From DCFW01 sp963790715 (GTDB lineage: Bacteria; Bacteroidota; Bacteroidia; Bacteroidales; Bacteroidaceae), in NCBI GenBank assembly GCA_963790715.1, contig CAWBPN010000011.1, positions 372,001 through 436,000 on the forward strand: a stretch of 64,000 nucleotides of DNA, in the 5' to 3' direction. The translations under genes were made by a program, and so were the position numbers. Under the pieces are notes generated by a model. The model saw only the letters and a list, made by a program, of their open reading frames with translations, was not told the DNA's origin and did no database searches. This document shows positions 53,448 to 63,213 of the stretch, one piece after another. Each line of letters begins with the position of its first letter. Within the stretch, counting starts at the first letter, position 1.

Positions 53448-54017
53448 ATGCAAAGATTATTTATCATATCCGGATGTAACGGAGCAGGAAAAACAACTGC
53501 TTCATATACCGTATTGCCGGAGATTTTAGATTGTAAAGAATTTGTCAATGCTGACGAAATAGCGAAAGGTCTATCACCGTTCAATCCTGAGAATGTTGCC
53601 ATCGAGGCAGGCAAAATCATGATTAAAAGGATGGTTGATTTGTTTAATCGCAAGGAAGACTTCGCTTTTGAGACTACATTGGCAACACGTTCGTACGCAA
53701 AATTAATCACTGAAGCTCAAAAATTAGGTTATGCAGTAACGCTATTATATTTTTGGCTTGAGTCGCCGCAATTAGCTGTTGAACGTGTAGCACAAAGAGT
53801 GCGTGAAGGCGGACATAACATACACAGTGATGTGATTTATAGACGCTACAGTGCCGGAATAAAAAACTTGTTCGACATTTACATTCCGATTTGCGACAAT
53901 TGGACTATTGTCAATAGCTCGGATTTGAAGTTAGAGACCATAGCCGAAGGCAACATAAATATGGGCGCTACAATTAATAATGCCATCATTTTCAAAAAAA
54001 TACAAAATTATGAATGA
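53448..54017 (+). CDS. Zeta-toxin-like P-loop kinase
   Basis: 189 residues with Walker A GCNGAGKTT at the N-terminus, then FVNADEIAKGLSPFNPE (the substrate-site region of zeta kinases) and FAFETTLATRSYAKLI. Near position 120 is an Arg-rich lid region (VERVAQRVREGGHNI). Zeta toxins phosphorylate UDP-GlcNAc; chromosomal homologs of this size may be toxins or harmless kinases. It overlaps the next small ORF by 8 bases. Confidence 0.8.
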   Translation: MQRLFIISGCNGAGKTTASYTVLPEILDCKEFVNADEIAKGLSPFNPENVAIEAGKIMIKRMVDLFNRKEDFAFETTLATRSYAKLITEAQKLGYAVTLLYFWLESPQLAVERVAQRVREGGHNIHSDVIYRRYSAGIKNLFDIYIPICDNWTIVNSSDLKLETIAEGNINMGATINNAIIFKKIQNYE

Positions 54018-54189
54018 GCAGGAAGTTTTAGAATTACGCAGTAAAATAAGACAAGGACTGCTCTTAGTTTCACAGCGTTTAATTGAAAAGAGCAAACGCC
54101 AGGATAGTTTTTTAGTCTGTGCCGATGAAAACGGACGTATCTATCGCATAAAGGGAGCGAACATCAAATCAAAACATTACAATTCATGA
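54010..54189 (+). CDS. 59-residue protein coupled to the zeta-like kinase
   Basis: Starts at ATG 54010 inside the last codons of the kinase gene; a longer open frame from 53980 would overlap the kinase by 38 bases and is less likely. The protein is mostly helical then strand-like (EVLELRSKIRQGLLLVSQRL; FLVCADENGRIYRIKGANI). There is no signal peptide. Its stop overlaps the purM ATG. The overlap with a zeta-like kinase suggests a small antitoxin or partner in toxin-first order, but I do not recognise its family. Confidence 0.65.
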   Translation: MNEQEVLELRSKIRQGLLLVSQRLIEKSKRQDSFLVCADENGRIYRIKGANIKSKHYNS

Positions 54190-55352
54190 GTGATCAAAGA
54201 TATATGCTGCGTGGCGTATCAGCATTAAAGGAAGATGTACATAATGCTATAAAAAACATAGACAAAGGAGTTTTCCCAAGTGCTTTTTGTAAAATAATTC
54301 CTGATATATTGTGTGGTGACCCTGATTATTGCAACATAATGCATGCTGACGGTGCAGGTACGAAATCCAGCCTGGCATACTTATATTGGAAAGAGACAGG
54401 TGATTTGTCGGTGTGGAAAGGTATTGCGCAGGACTCTCTTATAATGAACATTGATGACCTGCTTTGTGTGGGCGCTACAGACAACATATTAGTTTCATCA
54501 ACCATCGGACGCAATAAAAATCTTATTCCGGGTAAAGTTATATCGGCTATTATCAATAGCACGGATGAACTTCTTGCCGATTTGCGTAAGATGGGCGTAG
54601 GCGTATATGCCACCGGAGGTGAAACTGCTGATGTCGGTGATTTGGTTCGCACTATTATAGTCGACAGCACAGTGACGTGCCGCATGAAACGCAGTGATGT
54701 CATTGATAATGCCAACATAAAGGCTGGCGATGTTATCATTGGTATGGCTTCTTACGGTAAAGCCACATACGAGAATGAATACAATGGAGGCATGGGAAGC
54801 AACGGATTGACTTCTGCACGCCATGACGTATTCGGTAAATATTTAGCCGAAAAATACCCTGAAAGTTACGACCATGCGATACCTGAAGAATTGGCATACT
54901 GCGGCAATTTAAAGCTGACGGATAAAATCGAAGGAGTGTCTTTAGATGCAGGTAAATTGGTACTCTCTCCTACCCGCACGTATGCTCCGGTAATCAAGAA
55001 GATTTTAGACGACATGCGTCCAAACATACACGGTATGGTGCATTGCAGCGGAGGAGCACAAACTAAAGTGATGCATTTTGTTGGCAATGTAAGGGTTGTA
55101 AAAGATAATTTATTCCCTGTTCCACCGTTATTCAAAGTCATACACGAACAAAGCAATACCGAATGGAGTGAGATGTATAAAGTATTTAATATGGGGCACC
55201 GTATGGAAGTATATGTATCACCTGAAGATGCCCTGAAAGTTATTGAAATATCGAAATCATTCAACATAGATGCACAAATAGTAGGTCGCATCGAGCCAAG
55301 TGAGAAAAAAGAATTAATTATTAAAAGTGAATTCGGAGAATTTCATTATTAG
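54186..55352 (+). CDS. purM: Phosphoribosylformylglycinamidine cyclo-ligase (AIR synthase)
   Basis: 388 residues, PurM superfamily. It makes aminoimidazole ribotide from FGAM with ATP in purine synthesis. The ATP/Mg site is visible in MHADGAGTKSSLAYLY and QDSLIMNIDDLLCVGA, and the substrate region in GVYATGGETADVGDL. It is the somewhat longer Bacteroidota form. The start overlaps the small upstream ORF by 4 bases (ATGA), an odd coupling of a biosynthetic gene to a possible toxin-antitoxin pair. Confidence 0.9.
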   Translation: MSDQRYMLRGVSALKEDVHNAIKNIDKGVFPSAFCKIIPDILCGDPDYCNIMHADGAGTKSSLAYLYWKETGDLSVWKGIAQDSLIMNIDDLLCVGATDNILVSSTIGRNKNLIPGKVISAIINSTDELLADLRKMGVGVYATGGETADVGDLVRTIIVDSTVTCRMKRSDVIDNANIKAGDVIIGMASYGKATYENEYNGGMGSNGLTSARHDVFGKYLAEKYPESYDHAIPEELAYCGNLKLTDKIEGVSLDAGKLVLSPTRTYAPVIKKILDDMRPNIHGMVHCSGGAQTKVMHFVGNVRVVKDNLFPVPPLFKVIHEQSNTEWSEMYKVFNMGHRMEVYVSPEDALKVIEISKSFNIDAQIVGRIEPSEKKELIIKSEFGEFHY

Positions 55353-55370
55353 TTAATTTTAAATTATAAC

Positions 55371-56507
55371 ATGATTCCTACGCTTTTAAACGAGCAAAGG
55401 AATTTTTTTTGTATATCTATAGTGGCAACAAATAGTTTAATAGAGAAGCTTAACGGATTGAAAGACCGCTTCGGCGAAGTTTCAATATTGATTACCGATC
55501 CTAATGTGATTAGCGATCAAAAGCGTTATATGAAGCTCACAAAAGAATATCACGATTTAGAAGCAATACTGAAAGCAGGGAAAAATTACAGTAACACGCT
55601 GCAAGACAAAGATGATGCATTGCAAATTCTCAACAACGAACAGGATAACGATTTGCGTGAAATGGCAAAGACTCAGTTGGATGAAGACCAGAAACGCATA
55701 CCCGAATTGGAGGAAGAAATAAAACTACTCATGCTGCCGTCAAACCCTGAGGACGAAAAGAATGCCATTATGGAAATCCGTGGCGGCACAGGCGGCGACG
55801 AAGCCGCTCTGTTTGCAGGCGACCTTTTCAGAATGTACTCAAAATATTGCGAACGTAAAGGCTGGAAAATAGAAATCACAAGATATACCGAAGGTCCTTC
55901 AGGAGGGTATAAAGAGATTATCTTCACCGTAAAGGGGGAAAATGCTTACGGCACATTGAAGTACGAAGGCGGAGTACATCGCGTACAGCGCGTACCGACC
56001 ACCGAAACACAAGGACGTGTACATACGTCTGCCGCCACCGTGGCGGTACTGCCCGAAGTGGGGACATTCGACATAGACATCAAGGAAGAAGATGTTCGTA
56101 CCGATATATTCTGCGCCCACGGCCATGGCGGTCAGGGAGTTAACACTACATATTCCGCAATCAGGTTGGTGCACATACCCACAGGAATAATGGTACAATG
56201 CCAGGACGAGCGCTCTCAGTTGCGCAACAAGGAAAAAGCTATGATAGAACTTCGCAGCCGCGTATATAATATGGAGCATGAAAAATATCTCGAAGGTATC
56301 ACATCAAAACGCAAAACAATGGTATCAACTGGTGACCGTTCTGCCAAAATACGTACTTACAACTATCCGCAGGGGCGTATCACCGACCATCGCATAAACT
56401 ATACAATATATAATTTATCGGCTTTTATGGAGGGTGACATACAAGATTGCATCGATCACTTAATCGTGGCTGAAAATGCCGAACGACTAAAAGAAAATAA
56501 GTTATAA
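55371..56507 (+). CDS. prfA: Peptide chain release factor 1
   Basis: 378 residues as an ATG-started frame. The conserved part begins at residue 18, where a GTG (55422) followed by ATNSLIEKLNGLKDRF matches the normal RF1 N-terminus, so a 361-residue protein from 55422 is a real alternative. GGQ is present in HGHGGQGVNTTYSA (ester hydrolysis), and the stop-codon recognition region lies before it (HRVQRVPTTETQGRVH). It reads UAA and UAG. Confidence 0.93.
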   Translation: MIPTLLNEQRNFFCISIVATNSLIEKLNGLKDRFGEVSILITDPNVISDQKRYMKLTKEYHDLEAILKAGKNYSNTLQDKDDALQILNNEQDNDLREMAKTQLDEDQKRIPELEEEIKLLMLPSNPEDEKNAIMEIRGGTGGDEAALFAGDLFRMYSKYCERKGWKIEITRYTEGPSGGYKEIIFTVKGENAYGTLKYEGGVHRVQRVPTTETQGRVHTSAATVAVLPEVGTFDIDIKEEDVRTDIFCAHGHGGQGVNTTYSAIRLVHIPTGIMVQCQDERSQLRNKEKAMIELRSRVYNMEHEKYLEGITSKRKTMVSTGDRSAKIRTYNYPQGRITDHRINYTIYNLSAFMEGDIQDCIDHLIVAENAERLKENKL

Positions 56508-56521
56508 CTCAACAATGAACC

Positions 56522-57349
56522 ATGAATAAAAAACAGTTATTTGAAAATATAAAAAAGAAACAAACATTTCTGTGCATCGGATTAGACACCGATATTGAAA
56601 AGATTCCGCAAATTCTTTTAAAAGAAGATGACCCTGGATTTGCTTTCAACAAAGCTATTATCGATGCCACACACGATTTATGCATTGCTTACAAACCCAA
56701 TTTGGCCTTTTACGAAAGTATGGGATTAAAGGGGTGGACTACATTGGATAAAACAATCAAATATATACGTGCAAACTATCCAGATGAATTCATAATTGCT
56801 GATGCCAAACGAGGAGACATCGGCAATACGTCTGCCATGTATGCGCATTCGTTTTTTGAAGAGATGGACGTTGATGCCGTTACGGTGGCTCCATACATGG
56901 GTGAAGACAGCGTAACACCATTCCTGAGTTATCCCGACAAATGGGTCATACTCTTGGCACTAACAAGCAACAAAGGTTCACACGACTTCCAGATGCTTAA
57001 CGACAATGAAGGCAAGCGACTGTTTGAAAACGTGCTGTCGAAATCGCAGTCATGGGGTACTGATGAGCAACTGATGTACGTAGTTGGTGCCACTCAAGGC
57101 AAACTGTTTGAAGACATTCGCAAAATAGCACCCGATCATTTTCTGCTTGTACCCGGTATCGGAGCACAAGGCGGATCGCTCGAAGAAGTCTGCAAATACG
57201 GCATAAACACACAGTGCGGATTAATAGTTAATTCCTCACGCGGCATTATATATGCCGATAATGGTGAAAACTTCGCCAAAGAAGCTCGCAATGCAGCGAA
57301 AAAACTTCAAGAAGAAATGGCTATCCAATTAAAGAATATAATAGCATAA
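56522..57349 (+). CDS. pyrF: Orotidine 5'-phosphate decarboxylase
   Basis: 275 residues, type 2 (long) OMP decarboxylase, last step of UMP synthesis. The catalytic block is IIADAKRGDIGNTSAMYA with the Asp-Lys-Asp network, preceded by CIGLDTDIEKIP and CIAYKPNLAFYE. The phosphate-gripping end reads GLIVNSSRGIIYA. It lies 14 bases after prfA. Confidence 0.95.
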   Translation: MNKKQLFENIKKKQTFLCIGLDTDIEKIPQILLKEDDPGFAFNKAIIDATHDLCIAYKPNLAFYESMGLKGWTTLDKTIKYIRANYPDEFIIADAKRGDIGNTSAMYAHSFFEEMDVDAVTVAPYMGEDSVTPFLSYPDKWVILLALTSNKGSHDFQMLNDNEGKRLFENVLSKSQSWGTDEQLMYVVGATQGKLFEDIRKIAPDHFLLVPGIGAQGGSLEEVCKYGINTQCGLIVNSSRGIIYADNGENFAKEARNAAKKLQEEMAIQLKNIIA

Positions 57350-57406
57350 AATTTGCTCATTACTCAAAAAAACACGAAATTTGCAGATTTAGTAATACAT
57401 GTTAAT

Positions 57407-58453
57407 ATGGAAATTACAGCAAAACAAATAGCTCAACTTATTAATGGAGAAATAGTAGGAAATGAGAACGCATCCATTCATACTTTTTCTAAAATAGAGG
57501 AAGGCACGAAAGGAAGCATATCTTTCTTGTCAAATCCCAAATATACGCATTATCTTTACACCACTAAAGCTAGCGTAGTATTAATAAATAAAGACTTCAC
57601 GCCTGAAGAAGAAGTAGAAGCAACACTTATAAAAGTTGACAATGCATACGAAGCATTAGCTCAATTACTGCAAATATACTACAACATGACAAATCCTCCC
57701 AAAAAGGGTATTTCGTCATTAGCATACGTAGATGCAACCGCTAAGATAGGTAATGATGTTTATATCGAACCTTTTGCGTTCATCGGTGCCGAAGCTGAAA
57801 TAGGCGACTGTGCTCAAATATACAGCCATGCCGTAGTAGGAGTCAAATCAAAGATAGGAAAGCACACTACGCTCAACGCCAATGTCACCGTATACCATCA
57901 TTGTGAGATAGGCAACGAATGTATTCTGCACTCAGGTTGTGTCATCGGAGCCGACGGTTTCGGGTTTGCGCCTACTGCCGAAGGATACCAAAAGATACCA
58001 CAAATCGGTAAAGTTGTTATTGAAGATAATGTGGAAATAGGTGCCAATACGTGTGTCGACCGTGCAACAATGGGAGAAACCATTATACATAAAGGTACTA
58101 AACTTGACAACCTCGTTCAAATTGCCCATAATGATAAAATAGGCGCAAATACGGTTATGGCGTCGCAATGCGGCGTAGCAGGCTCTGCCGAAGTAGGTGA
58201 TTGGTGCATGTTCGGCGGACAAGTTGGCGTTGCAGGGCATATCAAAATAGGCAGTCATGTGAACTTGGGGGCACAATCAGGTGTGCATAATAATATACGT
58301 GATAATAAGACGTTGATCGGTACGCCTGCCTTCGATCCTAAAGCATATTTCAAGTCGTCTGCCGTTTTCAAGCAGTTGCCTGAAATGTTTTCACAAGTGA
58401 ATATGATGAAAAAAGAAATCGAAGAATTGAAGAAACAATTAAATAACAAATAA
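57407..58453 (+). CDS. lpxD: UDP-3-O-(3-hydroxyacyl)glucosamine N-acyltransferase
   Basis: 348 residues from the ATG at 57407 (MEITAKQIAQLINGEIVGNE), the standard LpxD start; the open frame reaches back to a TTG at 57353 that overlaps a probable promoter (GAAATTTG, 57377-57384). It has an N-terminal uridine-binding domain, then left-handed beta-helix hexapeptide repeats, with the catalytic His in VYHHCEIGNEC, and a short C-terminal helix (MKKEIEELKKQL). Third acyl-transfer step of lipid A synthesis, first gene of an lpxD-lpxC/fabZ-lpxA set. Confidence 0.94.
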   Translation: MEITAKQIAQLINGEIVGNENASIHTFSKIEEGTKGSISFLSNPKYTHYLYTTKASVVLINKDFTPEEEVEATLIKVDNAYEALAQLLQIYYNMTNPPKKGISSLAYVDATAKIGNDVYIEPFAFIGAEAEIGDCAQIYSHAVVGVKSKIGKHTTLNANVTVYHHCEIGNECILHSGCVIGADGFGFAPTAEGYQKIPQIGKVVIEDNVEIGANTCVDRATMGETIIHKGTKLDNLVQIAHNDKIGANTVMASQCGVAGSAEVGDWCMFGGQVGVAGHIKIGSHVNLGAQSGVHNNIRDNKTLIGTPAFDPKAYFKSSAVFKQLPEMFSQVNMMKKEIEELKKQLNNK

Positions 58454-58454
58454 T

Positions 58455-59840
58455 ATGTTGAAACAAAAAACACTAAAAGAGAGCTTCTCATTAAGTGGAA
58501 AAGGTCTCCATACAGGACTGAATCTTACGGTTACGTTCCTTCCGGCTCCTGAGAACCATGGATATAAAATTCAACGTACCGACCTTGAAGGTCAACCTAT
58601 TATAGAAGCTGTCGCCGACCATGTGATCGAGACGACACGCGGCACCGTGCTCGGGCAAAACAATGTAAAAGTAAGCACCGTGGAGCACGGAATGGCAGCA
58701 CTTTTCGCCACGGGAATAGATAATTGTTTAATACAAGTTACCGGACCTGAATTTCCTATCCTTGACGGCAGTTCCATCGAATACGTAAAAGAAATCGAAC
58801 GTGTTGGTACTGTTGAACAAAATGCAGAAAGAGATGTGTACATCATTCGCCACAAAATAGAATTTAAAGATGAGAAGACCGGTGCTGAAATTATAGTATT
58901 ACCTGATGATGAATTCAGCATAGATGTACATATTGCTTACGATTCGGCTATTATATCCAATCAATTCGCTTCGCTCGAACATATAAAAGATTTTCCTAAA
59001 GAAATTGCCGCAGCACGTACTTTCGTGTTTGTACGCGACATCGAACCGCTATTAGGCGCCAATCTGATAAAAGGCGGCGACCTCGATAATGCGATCGTGA
59101 TTTATGAGCGTAAAATGAAGCAAGAGCAACTTGACAAATTGGCCGACATCATGAAGGTTGACCATCAGGATGCCGAAAAATTAGGCTATCTCAACCACAA
59201 ACCTCTTGTTTGGGTAAACGAACCGGCACGCCACAAGCTGTTGGATATTATGGGAGATATGGCTTTGATAGGTAAACCTATTCAAGGCAGAATCATAGCT
59301 TACCGCCCCGGACATACAATAAATAACAAGTTTGCTCGTGCCGTACGCAAATATATGCGTCTTCACGAAGTGCAACCGCCTGTATACGACTGCAACAAAG
59401 CGCCTGTAATGGACATCAACCGCATACGCCAGTTGCTTCCCCACCGTTATCCTATGTTATTGGTGGATAAGATTATCGAAATAGGTCCGAAATATATTAT
59501 AGGTGTAAAAAATGTAACCGTAAACGAACCGTTTTTCACAGGTCATTTCCCGCAAGAACCGGTCATGCCCGGAGTTCTGCAAGTTGAAGCAATGGCACAA
59601 ACAGGAGGTTTGCTCGTATTGAACACCGTTGAAGATCCAGAACGTTATTCAACCTATTTTATGAAAATAGACAATGTAAAATTCCGACAAAAAGTAGTTC
59701 CCGGTGACACACTGTTATTCCTTCTAATGTTAATCGAGCCGATACGCCGCAGCATATCATCAATGAAAGGATATGCATTCGTAGGAGAAAAAATAGTTTG
59801 TGAAGCAGAATTCATGGCACAAATAGTAAAAAACAAATAA
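58455..59840 (+). CDS. Bifunctional LpxC / FabZ
   Basis: 461 residues, a fusion typical of Bacteroidota. Residues 1-300 are LpxC (UDP-3-O-acyl-GlcNAc deacetylase): zinc ligand His78 in STVEHGMAALFATG and the later HKLLDIMGDMAL pair. Residues about 312-461 are FabZ (3-hydroxyacyl-ACP dehydratase): LLPHRYPMLLVDKII and the active-site His in FFTGHFPQEPVMPGV with Glu in VEAMAQTGG. It starts one base after the lpxD stop. The committed lipid A step and a fatty acid step are thus made in equal amounts. Confidence 0.96.
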   Translation: MLKQKTLKESFSLSGKGLHTGLNLTVTFLPAPENHGYKIQRTDLEGQPIIEAVADHVIETTRGTVLGQNNVKVSTVEHGMAALFATGIDNCLIQVTGPEFPILDGSSIEYVKEIERVGTVEQNAERDVYIIRHKIEFKDEKTGAEIIVLPDDEFSIDVHIAYDSAIISNQFASLEHIKDFPKEIAAARTFVFVRDIEPLLGANLIKGGDLDNAIVIYERKMKQEQLDKLADIMKVDHQDAEKLGYLNHKPLVWVNEPARHKLLDIMGDMALIGKPIQGRIIAYRPGHTINNKFARAVRKYMRLHEVQPPVYDCNKAPVMDINRIRQLLPHRYPMLLVDKIIEIGPKYIIGVKNVTVNEPFFTGHFPQEPVMPGVLQVEAMAQTGGLLVLNTVEDPERYSTYFMKIDNVKFRQKVVPGDTLLFLLMLIEPIRRSISSMKGYAFVGEKIVCEAEFMAQIVKNK

Positions 59841-59848
59841 AATAATAA

Positions 59849-60616
59849 ATGATTAGCCCTTTAGCATATATTGACCCGGAAGCAATTATTGAAAAAAATA
59901 ATGATATCGCTCCATTCGTATTTATTGATAAAAATGTAATTATCGGTGAAAACAACACTATCATGCCCAACGTCACTATTTTGAACGGTGCTCGCATAGG
60001 TAACAACAATCAAATCTTCCCCGGAGCGGTCATCGGTGCCATACCGCAAGACTTGAAGTTCGACGGTGAAGAAACGACGGCAGAGATAGGTGATTTCAAC
60101 CGTATACGTGAGAATGTCACTATTAATCGCGGTACAAAAGCCAAAGGAAGAACAATTGTTGGCAACAACAACCTGTTGATGGAAAATATGCATGTGGCTC
60201 ATGACATTTCGGTCGGTAATAATTGCATCATAGGCAACAGTACTAAATTGGGCGGAGAAGCCGTCATCGACGATGATGCCATCATCAGTGCCGCAGTACT
60301 CAGCCACCAGTTCTGCCATGTGGGAAGCCTTGTAATGATTCAGGGCGGTTCACGCTTCAGCAAGGACATCCCGCCATACATCATCGCAGGACGCGACCCG
60401 ATAGAATATGCAGGAATTAACATAATAGGGCTACGCCGCCACGGCTTCAGCAACGAAACTATTGAAAACATCCACAACGCTTATCGTTTTATTTATCAAT
60501 GTGGATTGAATGTAAGCCAGGCAATAGAAAAAATAAAGAATGAAGTACCGATGAGTAAAGAAATTGAATACATCATCGACTTCGTATTAAACTCAAAAAG
60601 AGGTATTATCAAATAA
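59849..60616 (+). CDS. lpxA: UDP-N-acetylglucosamine acyltransferase
   Basis: 255 residues of left-handed beta-helix (hexapeptide repeats such as IGNNNQIFPGAVIGAIPQDL) and a C-terminal helical domain. The catalytic His is in NMHVAHDISVGNN. First step of lipid A synthesis, transferring an acyl chain from ACP to UDP-GlcNAc. It is 8 bases after lpxC/fabZ. Confidence 0.96.
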   Translation: MISPLAYIDPEAIIEKNNDIAPFVFIDKNVIIGENNTIMPNVTILNGARIGNNNQIFPGAVIGAIPQDLKFDGEETTAEIGDFNRIRENVTINRGTKAKGRTIVGNNNLLMENMHVAHDISVGNNCIIGNSTKLGGEAVIDDDAIISAAVLSHQFCHVGSLVMIQGGSRFSKDIPPYIIAGRDPIEYAGINIIGLRRHGFSNETIENIHNAYRFIYQCGLNVSQAIEKIKNEVPMSKEIEYIIDFVLNSKRGIIK

Positions 60617-60626
60617 ACTTAGTATT

Positions 60627-61178
60627 ATGATTTACAGATTTACAATCATTAGTGATGAGGTAGACGGATTTCTCAGGGAAATCAAAATCGATTCTGATGC
60701 CACATTCTATGATCTCCACTTAGCTATAACAAAATGTACCGATTTTTCAGCAAAAGAAATGGCTTCATTCGTCATTTGCGACGACAACTGGGAGAAGAAA
60801 AATGAAATAACATTAGAAGATATGGGCAGTTCATCCGAAGATGACATTTACCTTATGCGTGACACGAAACTTGGCGACTTGATTGAAGATGAAAAACAAA
60901 AGTTGCGCTATGTTTTCGACTACATGACGGAACGCGCTTTCTTCATCGAACTGTCTGAAATTATTACCGGTAAAAACTTGAAAGAAGCACTTTGCTCAAA
61001 GTCCGCAGGTGTGCCGCCGAAACAAATCATGGACTTCGACGAGGCAAACTTAAACACTGGCGTTAATCGTGAAGAACTGGATGACGACTTCTATGGCAGC
61101 GAGTCATACAATGACGACGACATCAGTTCCGACAATTTCAATATCGAAGAAGGAGAAGGCGGTGACGACTTGTTGTAA
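60627..61178 (+). CDS. pRiA4b ORF-3-like (IS1096 TnpR-like) domain protein
   Basis: 183 residues. The N-terminal half has the pRiA4b ORF-3-like pattern: FLREIKIDSDATFYDLHLAI, FVICDDNWEKKNEITLEDMG and KLRYVFDYM. The C-terminal 40 residues are very acidic and disordered. The gene sits between lpxA and miaA, a placement I remember from other Bacteroidales. Despite the family's name there is no sign of a mobile element. Function unknown. Confidence 0.75.
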   Translation: MIYRFTIISDEVDGFLREIKIDSDATFYDLHLAITKCTDFSAKEMASFVICDDNWEKKNEITLEDMGSSSEDDIYLMRDTKLGDLIEDEKQKLRYVFDYMTERAFFIELSEIITGKNLKEALCSKSAGVPPKQIMDFDEANLNTGVNREELDDDFYGSESYNDDDISSDNFNIEEGEGGDDLL

Positions 61179-61181
61179 CCG

Positions 61182-62098
61182 ATGAAACCTTTGCTTATTG
61201 TTCTTGTAGGTCCTACCGGTGTCGGCAAAACAGACTTGGGTTTGCACATAGCAGCCAAGCTGGATATACCTGTAATATCGTCGGATTCAAGGCAATTATA
61301 TGCTGAAATACCCATAGGTACGGCTGCACCGACACCTGAACAACAAGCAAAGGTCAAACATTATTTCGTCGGCACTCTAAAGCTAAGCGACTATTACAGC
61401 GCTGCACAATATGAACAAGACGTGTTGCATCTGCTTGATGACGAGCTATTTACAAAGCATCCATACGCATTGATGACGGGGGCAGTATGATGTATGTAGA
61501 TGCTGTTTGCAACGGCATTGACGATATACCCACAGTCACTGATGATATACGACGGGACGTATGCGAACATTACAGGAGCGACGGACTGGAGGCTTTGCAA
61601 ACGGAACTGAAAAAATCCGACCCAGAATACTACCGAATAGTAGACTTACAAAACTATAAGCGTGTTATCCACGCTCTTGAAATCATCCGCCAAACCGGCA
61701 GGACATACACTTCATTACGTTCACATACCAAGAAACAACGCACATTCGACATATTGAAGATAGGGCTCAATCGTCCCCGTGCCGAACTGTTCGAGCGCAT
61801 CAACCTTCGGGTCGACCAAATGATGAAACATGGATTCATGGACGAAGCAAAACGCGTATATCCGCAACGCCAACTCAACTCTCTCAATACCGTCGGCTAT
61901 AAGGAACTGTTCAAAGTCATTGACGGTGAATGGGAGTTGCCAATGGCTGTGGAACGAATCAAAAAGAATACCCGCGTGTATGCCAAGAAACAAATCACAT
62001 GGTTCAAACGCGACACCGATATACACTGGTTTCACCCTGAAGATGAAGAAGCGGTGATGCAACTTATTAACGAAAGAATAGAAAGAGACAAACAATGA
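61182..62098 (+). pseudogene. miaA: tRNA dimethylallyltransferase gene, disrupted by a 1-base deletion
   Basis: The first frame (61182-61490) has Walker A VLVGPTGVGKTDLGLH and SSDSRQLYAEIPIGTAAP, and ends ALMTGAV-stop. The second frame carries on as SMMYVDAVCNGIDDIPTVTD through KKNTRVYAKKQITWFKRDTD to 62098. The usual join is TGGSMMY: the tract at 61478-61482 has five G where six would restore ACG-GGG-GGC-AGT-ATG. MiaA adds the isopentenyl group to A37 of tRNAs. Either a sequencing error in a G tract or a real slippage mutation. Confidence 0.85.
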
Positions 62099-63213
62099 GA
62101 AGAACTTTATTATTTTGGCTGTCAAGCTTGCTCATACTCACAGCTTGCCACACAAACAACAGCCAAACAACAAGTGATATACAGCCCGTTAAACAATATG
62201 CTAAAGGTTTCACCATCACAAACACGCAGCACTATGCAACCGTCATAGTATTCAATCCGTGGAAAAGTAATGAGATATATGCCAAATACTATTTGGTGCG
62301 CAATAATTCAACGGCAGTACCAAAAGACGGCATCAAGGTGAAAATACCAGTTAAACGTTTGGTGGCAAATTCCGCCACATACTTTGAACCGCTCAGGGAA
62401 ATTGGCAGTCTAAATGTAATAGTAGGTACATGCAGTGCACGATACATCTATTCACCTGAAATATTATCAGGCGTAAAAAGCCGACACATCAAGGACTTGG
62501 GCGACTCCAACAATCTAAACTTCGAACAGACATTGGCATTGAAGCCCGAAGGCATCATGACCACCAGTTATAATGCCGATGACATCAACGTGAAGCGCTT
62601 CAAGCAAAGCGGCATACCGGTATTCTACAATTTCGAATGGATGGAAGAAACGCCGCTCGGACGTGCCGAATGGATTAAGTTCATTGCAGCATTCGAAGAC
62701 AAGCAGGATGTTGCCAACCGAGTGTTTTCCGATATTGTAAAAAGTTATCAAGAAGCAAAAGCTGTTGCCGCCAAAGCAAAAGATGCTCCAAGCATACTTG
62801 TAGGCGAAGATTTCAGAGGTTCATGGTCGATGCCCGGCGGACACAGTTTCAACGCCCGCTTGATTTACGATGCCAAAGGCAGTTATTATTTTGCATCCGA
62901 CACAACCACCGGCAGCATCAACTCCACCATTGAAAAAGCACTTATGCAATTCGGTAAAGCACAAATATGGATAGCTACACAGGAAAACACCCTTCACGAC
63001 TTGCAGGCAAAAAATCCGCAATATGCATTGTTCACAGCTTTCAAAAACAGGCAAGTCTACAATTGGAACAACAGAATGAATGGCACCGGAGGCAACGACT
63101 ATTGGGAGAGTGCCGTGTCGCATCCCGATATTCTGCTCAAAGACCTGATAAAGACATTGCACCCTACCCTCTTACCAGGTTACAAGCCGGTGTACCTCAA
63201 AAGACTTTCGTAG
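62095..63213 (+). CDS. ABC transporter substrate-binding lipoprotein (iron-complex/cobalamin type)
   Basis: 372 residues with lipobox LTAC (Cys18). The periplasmic-binding fold of the FecB/BtuF kind is indicated by KRLVANSATYFEPLREIG, IKDLGDSNNLNFEQTLALKP, GIPVFYNFEWMEETPLGRAE and NDYWESAVSHPDILLKDLIK. It delivers an iron chelate or corrinoid to the FecCD-type permease that follows immediately (stop TAG 63211-63213, next ATG at 63214). It overlaps the end of miaA by 4 bases. Confidence 0.87.
   Translation: MRRTLLFWLSSLLILTACHTNNSQTTSDIQPVKQYAKGFTITNTQHYATVIVFNPWKSNEIYAKYYLVRNNSTAVPKDGIKVKIPVKRLVANSATYFEPLREIGSLNVIVGTCSARYIYSPEILSGVKSRHIKDLGDSNNLNFEQTLALKPEGIMTTSYNADDINVKRFKQSGIPVFYNFEWMEETPLGRAEWIKFIAAFEDKQDVANRVFSDIVKSYQEAKAVAAKAKDAPSILVGEDFRGSWSMPGGHSFNARLIYDAKGSYYFASDTTTGSINSTIEKALMQFGKAQIWIATQENTLHDLQAKNPQYALFTAFKNRQVYNWNNRMNGTGGNDYWESAVSHPDILLKDLIKTLHPTLLPGYKPVYLKRLS

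Noticed and set aside
57353..57406. TTG-started extension of LpxD
   Set aside because: The family starts at MEITAKQIAQL and the extension overlaps a probable promoter.
60627..61178. Mobile element, because of the IS1096/pRiA4b family name
   Set aside because: No transposase, inverted ends or target duplication; the gene sits in a stable housekeeping run.
61487..62098. Separate 203-codon gene after miaA
   Set aside because: Its protein is the C-terminal two thirds of MiaA and joins the first part with a single added G.
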